Below, in pieces: positions 13,597 to 25,337 of a stretch of DNA of 64,000 bases. The stretch is from assembly GCA_013365325.1 (NCBI GenBank), contig JABVXV010000037.1, positions 186,001-250,000 on the forward strand, written 5' to 3'. How positions within the stretch are numbered: position 1 is the stretch's first letter; each line of letters opens with the position of its first letter. Origin of the DNA: Dipetalonema caudispina (Eukaryota; Nematoda; Chromadorea; Rhabditida; Onchocercidae). Under the pieces are notes generated by a model, which was not told where the DNA came from, did not search any database, and saw only the letters and a list, made by a program, of their open reading frames with translations. Both the position numbers and the translations under genes were made by a program.

Positions 13597-13845
13597 TCAG
13601 ATGTCAATCGAAGTGATATTTTTGAGAATATTGACTTTGAATAAATGTGACTTGTTTATATATGGTACACAATGGATGGCACTAAAATCAGAGCTAAAAT
13701 TGGATAGACAGTCTGAGATTTTCATGGATCGATTATCATTTAGAGCCTTGCACGTTTCATCGAGTGTGTATTCGTCGGGCCGTGTTAATTCCGTAATTAT
13801 GCTATTGACCATCGGAACGCAATGGATACTTGTAGAAATGTTTTT
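13597..13845 (-). CDS. Candidate exon, unknown product
   Basis: A strong acceptor, CCTTCCCACAG, ends just upstream (plus 13846-13848) and opens a frame of 82 codons ending in a stop at 13597. The peptide contains two copies of IHCVP and segments such as ELTRPDEYTLDETC, unlike translated AT-rich noise. The opposite strand is also open here, which weakens the case. It may belong with the open frame at 11977-12261. The family is not recognised. Confidence 0.33.
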   Translation of the reverse strand, partial: KNISTSIHCVPMVNSIITELTRPDEYTLDETCKALNDNRSMKISDCLSNFSSDFSAIHCVPYINKSHLFKVNILKNITSIDI

Positions 13846-15172
13846 CTGTGGGAAGGGGTGGGATTAATGGGTGTTATTTGCGCTTCCTGTCCTCATCCTT
13901 CACTGAATGTCACAGACGGGTTATTTGTGGGTATTTCTTTGCTGTGCAGTATCATTTCATTGGGTTAAGGAGCTTTATTTTCTCTCTCTCCATTTCATTT
14001 GCCATTATTTTAAGTCTCCAGCGTATGATCGTAACATCGGATACATTTGAAAGAAAATAGAAGATCAAAAATAAGGAAGAGATTGGTCTTGTTGGATAAA
14101 TGAAGCCTGGAGATGTTCCAGGAGAGGAAAAAATACAAGCTATGACAATAGAGGGGCAAAGTGGTAGTTGAACTGCAATGGAAATGAGATTAAAGCAGTA
14201 TTAATTGATCAGTTTCTTCTGTCCAGCTAGGAGCTTAATCCTATACGGCTGAGAAAATGATGAGTTTTAGATATGTTGTTTGGACTACAACTCCCGGGCT
14301 GACAACAACACTCTTAACGTTGTGTAGTGCAATTTATTGCTATTCTTATTTAATCTTTAGCCAAATCCCATTTACATTTTCAGTAGGAAATATCCATCGG
14401 TTAAGTTTTTCTCCATTGCCAATCTCTTAATCATGGGATCAACGTCCTATCAACAGTGTTGCAATCCTTTATTATTTTTTCACGAATTAAATAGAGTTAA
14501 GCAACCTAAATAAGGTTATGATTATATTTGGTTATTAGTACATCTCTTGCGTAATCTAATGAAGAAAGTTCCGGTAGTTTCTCAACCAAATTTTCAAGCT
14601 TTTTTTTTCGGCCCGTTTGGAAGCATATTAGAATTTCAGTTGTTGAAGTCATATAGTGTCTTTATGTTATACAGTCAATGCACTGGTACCAGCGAAGAGG
14701 TTGATAATACGCAGATGTGAAATCTAACAAATTTGATAATTTGAATGAATTTATTGATTATCTAATGTTTCACTTCACATTGTGATTGCGAAAAGCTGCT
14801 TTTAATTTTTGAAAAGCTTTTAAGATTTATCTCAAGTATCGGAAATTTACGAAAGTTCTCATGATTCATCATACTTCAAAAGTTTGAGCGACTTTGAAGA
14901 ATGATTTATTCGACTGCTTGAGAAAATTTCTGTTGTTTACTTGATACTTTTATATATTTCAACTCACAGCTTCTTTTGTTTTTCGATATCATCGACTTTC
15001 GGTGCTTTACTACCAGTGTTCAGTGCGGTTTTTTTTCCTTGACTCTGATCTGTCTTTTTGTTTATCGGATCGGGAAATTCACGACACTATTTTATTGCCG
15101 AAAAAAGACGTTCATCGTTACATACTTATCCATAATAGCTTTAAACAGGAATCTTTTATTGAATCTTTACAG

Positions 15173-15174
15173 AG
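15173..15174 (+). promoter_or_regulatory. Putative spliced-leader acceptor of ppk-2
   Basis: GAATCTTTACAG ends at 15172, two bases before the ATG, with no upstream coding exon that would need it. This tight spacing is typical of nematode spliced-leader addition. It is inferred from sequence only. Confidence 0.6.
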
Positions 15175-18100
15175 ATGTCCACGAAAAAAAAAACACCGCG
15201 CAAAGGAAAGAAGGGAAAAGGAAAAGTTTTAGTACCAAAATGGAAATTGTTTCGAGCCAAGGAACCACTTCTTTCGGTATTCATGTGGGGAGTGAATCAT
15301 TCGGTAAACAGTTTTCATTCTTATTAAGAATCCCGTAGCATTTCTGAATCTTTATGTTAGCTTTCTTTAAATATTAGCTCATGTGGACTGAAGGAAGGAA
15401 AAATCAGTTTTCATGATAGTTTGTGCTTATTTTGCTCCTCAAGTCTTATTCAAGAATCATGGACCTCACAGTTATTACCTCACGCTTCTAATATTTATTG
15501 CTTTGATGACAAATAAAGTGCTTTATGAGAAGCCGGTATATGAAGTTAGAACACACGGCATCAGTGCTTTACGAAATTCAAGAGATAATTACTAAAGCTT
15601 TTAGATAATATATCATTTTATAGATCAGCGAATTACTGCATGTTCCACCCCCAGGATTGCTGATGCCGGATGATTTTAAAGCATCGATTAAAGTTAAAAT
15701 TGATAATCATTTCTTCAACAAGTAAGTTCAGCTTGTAAATATTATGAGCGAATTTTCCTTCTCTAGTCTAACTGACTTCAGTCATCTGGATTATCTACTC
15801 AGTTTTGTGTTGTATACCTTCCTTGTTGTTGTACTGCGTATCGAACAGCTCCTAGCGTAGTAACGACATTTCAAAAAAGCTCTTGTCATCCTATGATCGA
15901 GCAGGTTCATTAAACTGACAACTGATCAAAATCAATTGGAAACAGGAACGTTTTTATAATTTGTAAGTAATGATATGCATAAGCGGTGGAAACACGAGTA
16001 TCAAAATTTTTATCATTCCAGAGATAATATGCCAAGCCATTTCAAGATCAAAGATTATTGTCCTAATGTGTTTCGAAATCTTCGGGACCATTTTGGTGTT
16101 GATCAAAACGAATATTTGGTGTGTTTAATGATTCATCACTTATTTTCCTTATTATTCAATGGATTCTTTTGAGTGATATGGGGAGATAAAAGTTAAAGGA
16201 AAAATATTAGAGTAAACCCATCAATTTTTTCTATTTTTTTTATCTTTACAGCGTTCTTTAACATACAGTGAACCGGAACCAGAGATGGATCAAGTGGACA
16301 AAAGTGGCTCACGTTTGTTTGTTTCACACGATAAAAAATTCGTAATAAAATCGATGGATTCAGAAGCAGTTGCCGAATTGCATTCGGTCCTCAGATCATA
16401 CCATGAAGTCTGTTATGAGAACCCTAAATCTTAAAATCTGTTAAGAAAGACTTCAAAAGAAGTTCTTCACTGTGAAATAATCATAGGAAGTGTTATGTAA
16501 TTTGAAAGGGATATTCTAGTTGGTTGATTTCTTACCTCTTTAATTATTGTTCGATTTAAGTCGTTTCATTCTTTATCACTTGAGAATGTAATTGTGTTTT
16601 TCCACAATATGTGTTACTTTTTTGTCATTTCAGTATGTAGTAGAAAAACATGGTAAAACATTACTTCCACAATTTCTGGGCCTATATCGTCTTACCGTTG
16701 ATGGCAGTGAAACATATTTGATTGTGATGCGTAATATCCTTGGTCGAAAATATGCTGTCCATCGTAAATATGACTTGAAGGTATATTTTTAATCAGTGTT
16801 TCTTCCGACAGTCTAAACAATGGATTGATTCAAATAAAAAATCAGCTGATGTGGGGTTCCTTAGGGAGGTTAATTCATTGTGCATTTAATTACTAGTGAA
16901 GAACCGGACTACGTGTAATATCCCTTACACTATCCTTATATGAAGTAAATTCCGTTGGAAGTTCCGAAGTATGATTGTGTTCATCTGTTTTCAACTACTT
17001 ATTAAAGAAGATTCTAGAGTCCTTGAAACAAAGTAGATTTCTCATTTTCTCGTTATTCATAGGACGTTGTTAACTTTCATTAACTTTTCACGGACCACTT
17101 TGTCGAATTTTTTTAGGAGATTTGGGAGTGTAGATATTGTCAAATATTCCCGAATACTTCTCCGAAATTTTGAGTTAGTCGAGGATGTGTCGGTAGATCT
17201 CTGTCGATAAATTCAAAGTTTTCCATATTTGAATATGGAGCGCACTGAATGACCGAACATTTCTGACAGCATAATTTAGGGATAACCATTGTGATGTTGA
17301 TACAAATTCAGTTAATTTTTAATGTAATATGTAAGTCTTTTCACGCTAACGTTGTTGTAGGGGTCAACTGTACAGCGGCAAGCAACTGATAAGGAGAAAA
17401 CGAAGGAACTACCGACACTTAAAGTTAGTTTCCAGTTTATTGCTGAATTTTTCGGGAACCCATAACATATTCAAGCAGAGATGTATTTGACTTTTTAATT
17501 AAGGATAATGATTTCTTGGAAGATAAGTACAAATTAATACTGCCAGCTGATGCGCGTGAGAAATTACTTTCAATGTTACGTGATGATGCCGAGTTTTTAG
17601 CAAGAATGCACCTGATGGATTATTCTCTTCTTGTTGGTTAGTTCATTTCTGGTTTGAAATTTGAAGAAAAATGCAAAATTAGACATAGAAAATCATATCG
17701 TAATCGTTGTAAACAGTTTGGAGCTTGTTTTCTTTTTCTCTGTTTCAGGTATCCATGATATGGATAAGGGCGAACAAGAGGCAGCAGCCCAGCAACCAGC
17801 AGAACCATCTGAGGGTGAGATTTCAGGTGATGAACTTGTCCCGACGCCACCGGATTCACCGTTGCCGTCAACGGGTGCATTTGCGCCAATCCCATCTGGC
17901 GGACCAGATCTTGATGACGAGTTTTATGCAATCCCAAGTAGTCCAGGTAAGTTTTATTGTACGCTGTTTTATCATTGAAACTTGTATAAGCAGGTTTTTT
18001 GTTTTCTTACTAAGAGTTCTTACCAAGAAAAAAGAAGTTTAGAAAAAGTGGGTATAGTATGAATGAATGAAAAGTCTTCCTGGATAAAGAAATTGGTAAA

Positions 18101-18662
18101 TAGCTCGAAGTTGATAGCATTTTAATACAGCTCATCGACTTTTAGTTTGTAGAAGATTCTTATACACTTTGCCTTGCAATAGATACATTTCCAGAAAGCG
18201 ATAAACGGTTGATATATTTTATTGGTCTTGTCGACATACTCACTTATTACGGAGTTAAAAAGAAGACCGCATCAGCTGCAAAAGCTGTCAAATATGGTTT
18301 GGATGCGGATAATATATCGACGGTGAAACCTGATCAGGTAGCAAATTTTACAGTCCTTTGGAATTAGTCCCGTATTTTTTTCATGAATCTTTTTGTAATA
18401 CCGCTATGTTGCGTGTTTATGCACGTTTTGATTGCGGAACTGTTTCGATTTCATTCTCTCTGATTCTTAGAATGCAGTAGGTGCTCAAATTTTTTGCTTT
18501 AAAATATATTTTCCATGCAGGATCTCAGTAGTTTTTTTTTAAGTGAAATGTATGAATAATATTGTTTTAGTCTTGAATATTTTGCAGTACGCGCGCCGAT
18601 TACTTGATTTCGTAAGCAATGCGGTCAATTATAATACGGAATCGGCGCCGGTAACCCGTTAA
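15175..18662 (+). CDS. ppk-2: Type II phosphatidylinositol 5-phosphate 4-kinase (PPK-2)
   Basis: Phosphorylates PI5P at the 4 position to make PI(4,5)P2. Ten exons join in exact phase: 15175-15303, 15624-15721, 16022-16118, 16252-16407, 16634-16780, 17361-17423, 17504-17636, 17749-17946, 18183-18337 and 18588-18662, giving 416 residues against about 400 for the family. Visible motifs are the glycine loop with [15 protein letters not shown] (the lysine of VIK binds ATP), HRKYDLKGST, the catalytic [11 protein letters not shown], and the activation segment [17 protein letters not shown] ending [16 protein letters not shown], which is the PIP4K rather than PIP5K form. The start [15 protein letters not shown] is very basic. 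A variable insert rich in Pro, Ser and acid residues fills most of exon 8. The ATG lies 2 bases after a CTTTACAG acceptor, suggesting trans-splicing. A second acceptor 12 bases into exon 9 is also in frame. Confidence 0.96.
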
Positions 18663-20021
18663 CAGATATCATTTCGGATATTATTGATGAAGCAGTTTTC
18701 CAACATGTTTCTTTTCACCAGTTTTTGCACATGTTTGAGGCTCTCAGAAAAAAAAATTATAAAATTTGATCATTTACCATGATTTCAACAATCTCTAGAA
18801 ACAGTGTTAGAATATTGGGCTGTTCCAAGTTAGCTCACATTATCGCTTTCCTTTGATTAGTGAAAGGTAGATTCTGAAGGAATTTTGGAAGAACTCTGAG
18901 TTTATAAAGAGCTGTACAATTCAGTTTTTGTTCACAGAGATACAACTTACGTAGAAGAGTATTCTACTTTATTCATTCCTACGTATATTGTAATTATATT
19001 TGTATTTTTTTTTTTCGATCTCTGACTACGTAGTTTTGTCTATTTTCTTTTTCGCTCAATGACATCCTCTTGTTTATGCCTACGAGAGCTGTTTAACCTG
19101 CGTTGCGTTAGTTTTCAATACAACAAATTGATGCGTGTACATGTATACCTGTGACTTCAATGAATTAAAAAACGGTAGTTAGAAGCAAGGAATAATGAAA
19201 GCAGTCATATCTATGATACAGATTATAATTTTTGTTTTAAACTTTTTGCTTAATTGATAAAAGCTTTACTGATATTGGGAAGGAAAAAGAAAAATAATTA
19301 GAAATAAAAAAAAAATGTTTTATAAACACACGTGTACGTTGTGGAGTTCACGCATTCAGAATCTGCGTATATTATTTCTTGCATAATCAAAAAAAGCTTT
19401 GTCTCTTCCAATCTATTCGACTTAATCTTTCTTTTTCCGTCTCAGCAATCTTATCTTATTTAACAGTTCGTTAATGTGTTTTGTATATATTCTGATGTTA
19501 TTACTTTATATTGTATAAGCTTGCAGCTATGATGTTGTTTTCTTGTCATTTGGTCTGTTTTCACGGCACATCCGTACATTATAATTGTCTATTAGCACTT
19601 ATATTTATATTGTTGACTTTCTATTAAACAAATTGAAAGTCTAAATTCAAAAAGAAATTCGTTAGTCCTTTTTTTGCGTTTTATGCGCTCATCAATTGCT
19701 TGGTTATTTAGTTCAAGTCTTTTCAAGTTGCTAACCGAGAGATCAACACAGTTCCTGAAATCATGAATTTAAATCTCTTACAAAAGAGTAAACTCACAGG
19801 ATAAGTTATATATTATCTATTACAAAAGTGGAAAACTGTGATTGTGGGAGAGTTCTTCATTACGTCAGGTGTATTGTTTGCATAGTTCCATTTATATTAT
19901 ACGAAATCTGCGTGAACAAGGGATGTGAAATCTCATGTTCAAATTCACTATAAATTTCGCATTCGTTTGGCTTTAAAAAGTTGTAGATACCGGTTGTTGT
20001 TGCAGAACTTGGTGACGGTTG
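18663..20021. other. Intergenic region between ppk-2 and klp-20
   Basis: 1.36 kb holding the ppk-2 3' UTR and the klp-20 promoter. No coding signal was seen. An acceptor, GTTGTTGTTGCAG, ends at 20005, 16 bases before the kinesin ATG, and is a likely spliced-leader or 5'-UTR acceptor. Confidence 0.5.
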
Positions 20022-23000
20022 ATGGAAGAGCCGGAAGTAGACAACGTTCGTGTAGTGGTACGTTGCAGACCTCTAAGTTATGTAGAACGTGAGCAAGGCT
20101 ATCGGAATATCGTATCCGTAGACAGCGCTAGCAACTCTATCTCTGTTATCAACCCAAACAATGGCCAGGTAGCTTCAGCTTAAATCAAGTGTAGCGCTTG
20201 TCGATAAGCTATTAGATTGCCTACTTGGGATGTTATGAATGCGAAATCGTTAAGTTTATTTTTAAATTTATTGAAAATCAGACAGAAATCAGTTAACAGC
20301 AAATAATTAATTTACCGCAAACTTTGGCAAGTAGTGAACGTCATGGATCTACTCTGCATTAGAAATTGTTAGCAGTCAAATCATCTATCTAGACAATCTG
20401 TTGTTTTTGCTACTAGTATCAAAACCAGTCATTCTCTCTGCTAAGAAGTTAAATATTTCTTAGGAACCACCTCGCATTTTTACGTTCGATGCTGTGTTTG
20501 GAGAAGACAGCGACCAGTTTGGTGTTTATAACATCGCTGCAAGGCACATTGTTGACAACGTGTTGAAAGGATATAACGGTTAGTGATATATCGGCAAGGC
20601 ACCACCTTGAATTTGGTCCTCAGAAACTGCGAAGTTGATGAAGGCCTGTAATTATCGGTGCTAATTCATTAAAAGATGGATTAACTTTGTTGGATATTGA
20701 ATAATGATTGTGAGAAGGGATTGGATTATTATGGTATGGTTAAGGTGTTCTCAATGAAGTTATAAATTGCCATATAGGGGTCGGATATTCAGGGAATAAT
20801 TTTGAGCAGTTCTAGTTCTTGTTTCATTCTGATTTCATTTAGGTACTATTCTTGCATATGGGCAGACCGGCACTGGGAAGACCTTCACAATGTTGGGAAA
20901 TAATAGTTGTCCTGGAATAATCCCGAATTCGTTCGCACATATTTTCGACCATATAGCAAAATGTCAGCAGGACAAAACTTTTCTTGTACGAGTTTCCTAT
21001 TTGGAAATTTACAACGAAGAGATCCGAGATTTGCTGGCCAAAAATCCGGTGCATGGTCTTGAAATTAAGGTAGGAATGATAATCTACTCGAGCTATGGGA
21101 TGATAATGGAAATCATACCTTTTCGTTTTATAGCTGATGTACTTATAATTGAATTTTCACGATTTTTCCTTTTTTAACTACTGATTTCCTAAGCAGTAGA
21201 TGAATTAAACGAGAACTGAGTAACTTGTTCACTGCTTTCTTTTGCTTCTTTCTATAATTTCTTATTCGATGTACGATCCCGTTATTACCACAGGATATTC
21301 ATTGACTTGACATCCCTGTGAATTTAGTAACGCCAACTTCTCTTGCTCTTCCTTTTTTATTTAGTTCCATCTTATATAATTGTAATCATGATTCTTAGTT
21401 TGAGTTAGAACCATGTTAAGGAACGACCAGATATTGGTGTTTATGTGAAAGATCTATCAAGCGTCACTGTGTCCGGTGCAGATCATATGGAGCGCATCAT
21501 GCAGTTCGGAAACAGTTACAGGTATGTTACTATTTTTCGAACATATAAGTAATTTAAATTCGGAGTGTAGAATTACATGGGCTTTCCTACTGTTGTCTTG
21601 CTATAGATCAACAGGTGCGACAAAGATGAATGTAGACAGTTCACGTTCCCATGCGCTGTTCACAGTAACGATTGAATGCAGTGAAAAGATTGGTGATCGT
21701 TGCCATATCACGCAAGGGAAGCTACAGCTTGTCGATTTAGCCGTAGGTTTCTATTCTTTGATGTTCTTTTATTATTCATTGCAGTGCATCTGGTGCTCGT
21801 GTCATCAAACCAAAATAAATGATGCAATATACTCTAGAGGAAATATTTTTGTAACACTTCATCCCAGCGTGAATTTTCAATAGAAATTCGCCAAATTACG
21901 TTTGAGTCATAAATGACACTATTGTGTATTCTTTTCAAAATTAATTGTTTTAACTTTTTGACAAATGTCATACATCTGCGACGATCGCAATAATCATAAT
22001 TTAGGGTAGTGAGAGGCAGGCGAAGAGTGGTACCAGCGGAAATCGATTGAAAGAAGCGGCTCGTATCAATTTATCCCTTTCTTCTCTCGGTAATGTCATT
22101 AGTGCTTTGGTTGATTCGAAGACGGTTCACATTCCATATAGAAATTCCAAACTTACTCGATTACTTCAGGATTCTTTAGGTGGTAATTCGAAAACTGTCA
22201 TGGTAAGTAGTTGTTAGATTGTTAGATAACTTGAATTTAATGACATTTGTAAGCGAAGAACCCATAATAGTGCATTTTATAAAGTTCAGGTCCTACGGTG
22301 TGGGAATGTTTCGATTCAAAGGATTGGAATCCTAAACTTATTTTCTGGAATGTATAAGATTTTTCACAACATCTTTTCTTTCACTTCAGTTTGCAAATAT
22401 TGGTCCTGCTTCCTATAATTATGATGAAACGGTTTCTACATTGAGATATGCAAATCGTGCCAAAAATATTCAAAATGTGGTTCGAATTAATGAGGACCCA
22501 AAAGATGCACTATTACGGAAATTCCAGCTGGAAATTGAGCATCTTAAACGTTTGCTCGAAAAAGGTTTGGAAAACAGTTTGTGGATGTACTGGGCTCACT
22601 TTTTTTATTTATTTTGTATTCTTTTTACTAAATGAGTGCACAGATTTTTATCATGACGAAATATCATGATGCTGGAATTTTTTGTTCGGTTAATCACCTT
22701 ATTTTTTCATTTCGAACTAAATAGCTTGCAGAAGAGTCAAGTGGTAGCGAAGAAGAAGCGGGTGAATCGGGTTGGTACAAAGGTCAGAAACAACCGCGAA
22801 ATCGTTACAGTGATCGTATTGAAGAACTGGAAAAAACGATTGAAATCAGGAGAAATGATTTACAAAAGGAAAAAGGACTGGCTGATGAGGAACGCGAAAT
22901 ATTGGCTACAGAACTTCGTGCTAAAGAGGTACATTTATAAGGCTATATTCAGCATGACTGTTCAGTTATTTAATCCATTACATTTGTGGATGATTAGAGC

Positions 23001-25337
23001 TGTATAGCATTATGCAGACATCTTACAGTAATTTATAGTGTCCGTCCTGAATTGCCTCTAACTCTCTCGAAGCCATATGTAGTTCGGATCGTTTTATGAC
23101 ATATTCACCTACGTGCTTGCGTACTGTACAAAATATGATTTTCGACCACATATCTAATTTGAATCTCTTTGATGTTTCGTTAACATTTATTTAGGAAGAA
23201 TTGGTTCAAGCGCGTAGAGATCATGATTTATTGATGAGTAAACTAAAGCAAATTGAGAAAAAGCTTATCGTTGGTGGCGAAAATATGCTTGAAAAGGCTG
23301 AGAAACAAGCCCGACTTCTAGAGCAAAGTAATGCTGAGTTAGAACGTGGACGTGTGAACGAGACGCAGCTGAAACAGGCATTGGCAGAAAAGAATCAGGA
23401 GAGGTTCATTTAGTTAAAACAGTTAATATGATTAGAAGTATTGTTGAAATACAGCAGATAATTTCGGATTTCTTAGCCTTTTCATAAAATTCTTTTCAGT
23501 CTACAGTTCGTCACTGCCTTTTTGAGTATTAATTTTAACGTGATTTCCACAGATTTCATATATTTTTTATTGCTGAATCTCCCTTATGTTTCGGTATGGT
23601 AATAGAATTCACCCTTTTCTATGGGATTCTTTTGTTGGTTGTTAGGAGTAAGATAAGTGATTTTTTAGGCTCTTAGAAAATACATTACGGCATACTGAAA
23701 TGTGAAATAAGAAAAAGAATTATCTTGTTACTAAGTAATTATGTTCATAGGATTGATTTGGAAGAAAAATACAATAACTTAGCAGAAGAGGCACATGGAA
23801 AGACAAAAAAGATAAAGAAGGTTTGGAGTATGCTGAATGCTGCAAAAAATGAATTGGCTGATGTACAAATGGAACATCAGCGTGAGATGGAAGGTCTTTT
23901 GGATAGTGTTCGTCAACTTCGCAGCGAACTTCTCCTACAACTGCTCATTATTGGTGAGTAGCTTATGCACATGTTAATTCTCATTGAACGAAAGAAATTG
24001 ATCAAAGTATTAAACGTTTTAATAGCAATAAAGAAGACAACAAATATCTCTGATACTTTATTTCCATCTATCAGAAAAGAATTGCAACTGTTACAAAATT
24101 AGATGAACAGTTATTCCAGCCGATGAGGTCAATGGAAAGGACATGCTACATCCTATCTATTAGGACTGATAAAAATTACCTTGTGATAGCTCAAGCATTA
24201 CTATGATCAACTGAGACACAATAAAAATTTAACAACATTTTTCCAAAAGAGCATTGTGTAAAAAAATTATGGAATTATGAAATAGCTGCAAATTCATTTA
24301 AATAACATAAAGATCTGCTTTTTCTTTCTTTTTTAATTTTTCTCTCTTTTTTTTCTTATTTAAATAACATAAAGATCTGCTTTTTCTTTCTTTCTAATTT
24401 GTTATGACTACCATTTTTAGCCTGACAGTGCTCTCACTACTGTTTCTTTATTTATTGCCTTTCCTGCTTCTTCCTGTTACTGTAGATCGGTTGCAACTGT
24501 ACTATCGATAATAAATTGTTGGACGAATTTCATTGATATTTTTCTGCAGAAAATTATGTGCCAGCGGAATTCTTAGAGCTCATTGAGCGTTTCGTTCGAT
24601 GGAATGAGGAAGTAGGTGATTGGCAGTTAAAATGCATTGCTTATACTGGAAATAACATGCGAGCATATGATCCACCACGACAACCGCTCTACAAGGTTTA
24701 CATTTGAAATTTTTCGTTCATGTTTCAATAGTATTTAAGCATGAACACTTAACTTACAAATGGACTAATGCGCAGTTTGACGACTTTACTGCTGTCCTTC
24801 ACGTGGTTCACATACTGTAATGTATTCCTGATGACCTTAGTGATTAACAAATTATTTTGTCAAAAACGATTGAAAAAGGAACTTCAATATGTTCTTGAGT
24901 TATATATTTTAGAGTTAAAGTAACAGCTATTGGCTACTATTCAGTCCTTTGAATAGATTTTAATCTTTATCAGGCAGTAAGCATATTACACTTTATAACT
25001 ATATGATTGCAATTTAAAATTATAGCCGCCAAACTCTCAAATGCTGAATTTGTTTTCTTCGTATCAAGATGAAATGACGCATATGTCCTCAAATGATATG
25101 CGTTCTTCAAAGCTACGCATAAAATCCAGCCAACGGTTTGGTCGTTTCTTTTTCCCTGTTTTAATCTCTTTTATTTCACATTGTCTGAATATTTTAACCG
25201 AGCATCGGACATCAGAGCCTCTTTTTGAACATGGATACAAAATGAATTTTATTTACTGAAAAATTTGTCACCGAAATTGTCACACGTAATATTGCAGCGA
25301 AAGAGATGCGGCTCGTCTGAACGTGTTGCTGAATTGA
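20022..25337 (+). CDS. klp-20: Kinesin-II motor subunit, KIF3A / KLP-20 type
   Basis: Plus-end microtubule motor that forms heterotrimeric kinesin-II and drives anterograde intraflagellar transport in cilia. Thirteen exons join in phase to 667 residues: 20022-20168, 20464-20578, 20843-21069, 21421-21521, 21607-21742, 22005-22202, 22390-22564, 22732-22928, 23195-23403, 23751-23953, 24550-24695, 25026-25135 and 25298-25337. The motor domain (about 1-340) shows the P-loop [11 protein letters not shown], switch [13 protein letters not shown], switch [16 protein letters not shown], and [20 protein letters not shown]. An acidic stretch, [13 protein letters not shown], and a long coiled coil (about 420-580) follow, then a short tail ending [27 protein letters not shown] and YVKDLS match the KIF3A branch better than KIF3B, and the length fits KLP-20. 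Assignment between klp-20 and klp-11 rests on recalled motifs. Confidence 0.93.
24297..24394 (+). repeat. Direct repeat of about 36 bp, 62 bases apart
   Basis: TTTAAATAACATAAAGATCT and the pyrimidine tract after it occur twice, starting near 24297 and 24359, separated by a T-rich stretch. It lies in the klp-20 intron between exons 23751-23953 and 24550-24695, about 150 bases before the acceptor. It looks like a recent local duplication. Confidence 0.8.

Larger units (their letters stand above)
11354..15174. other. Intergenic region between unc-64 and ppk-2, with weak exon candidates
   Basis: 3.8 kb between two plus-strand genes. Most is AT-rich without coding signal. Three open stretches look more protein-like than chance and are listed separately: minus 11977-12261, plus 12845-13000 and minus 13597-13845. 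The last part should contain the ppk-2 promoter and 5' end. No RNA gene was seen. Confidence 0.5.

Noticed and set aside
13589..13867. 92-codon plus-strand frame
   Set aside because: It overlaps a more protein-like minus frame that has a strong acceptor. No plus-strand splice or start signal supports it.
14976..15338. Long plus-strand frames overlapping the first ppk-2 exon
   Set aside because: They are in other frames from the PPK-2 start, and the sequence upstream of the acceptor at 15172 is not needed for coding.
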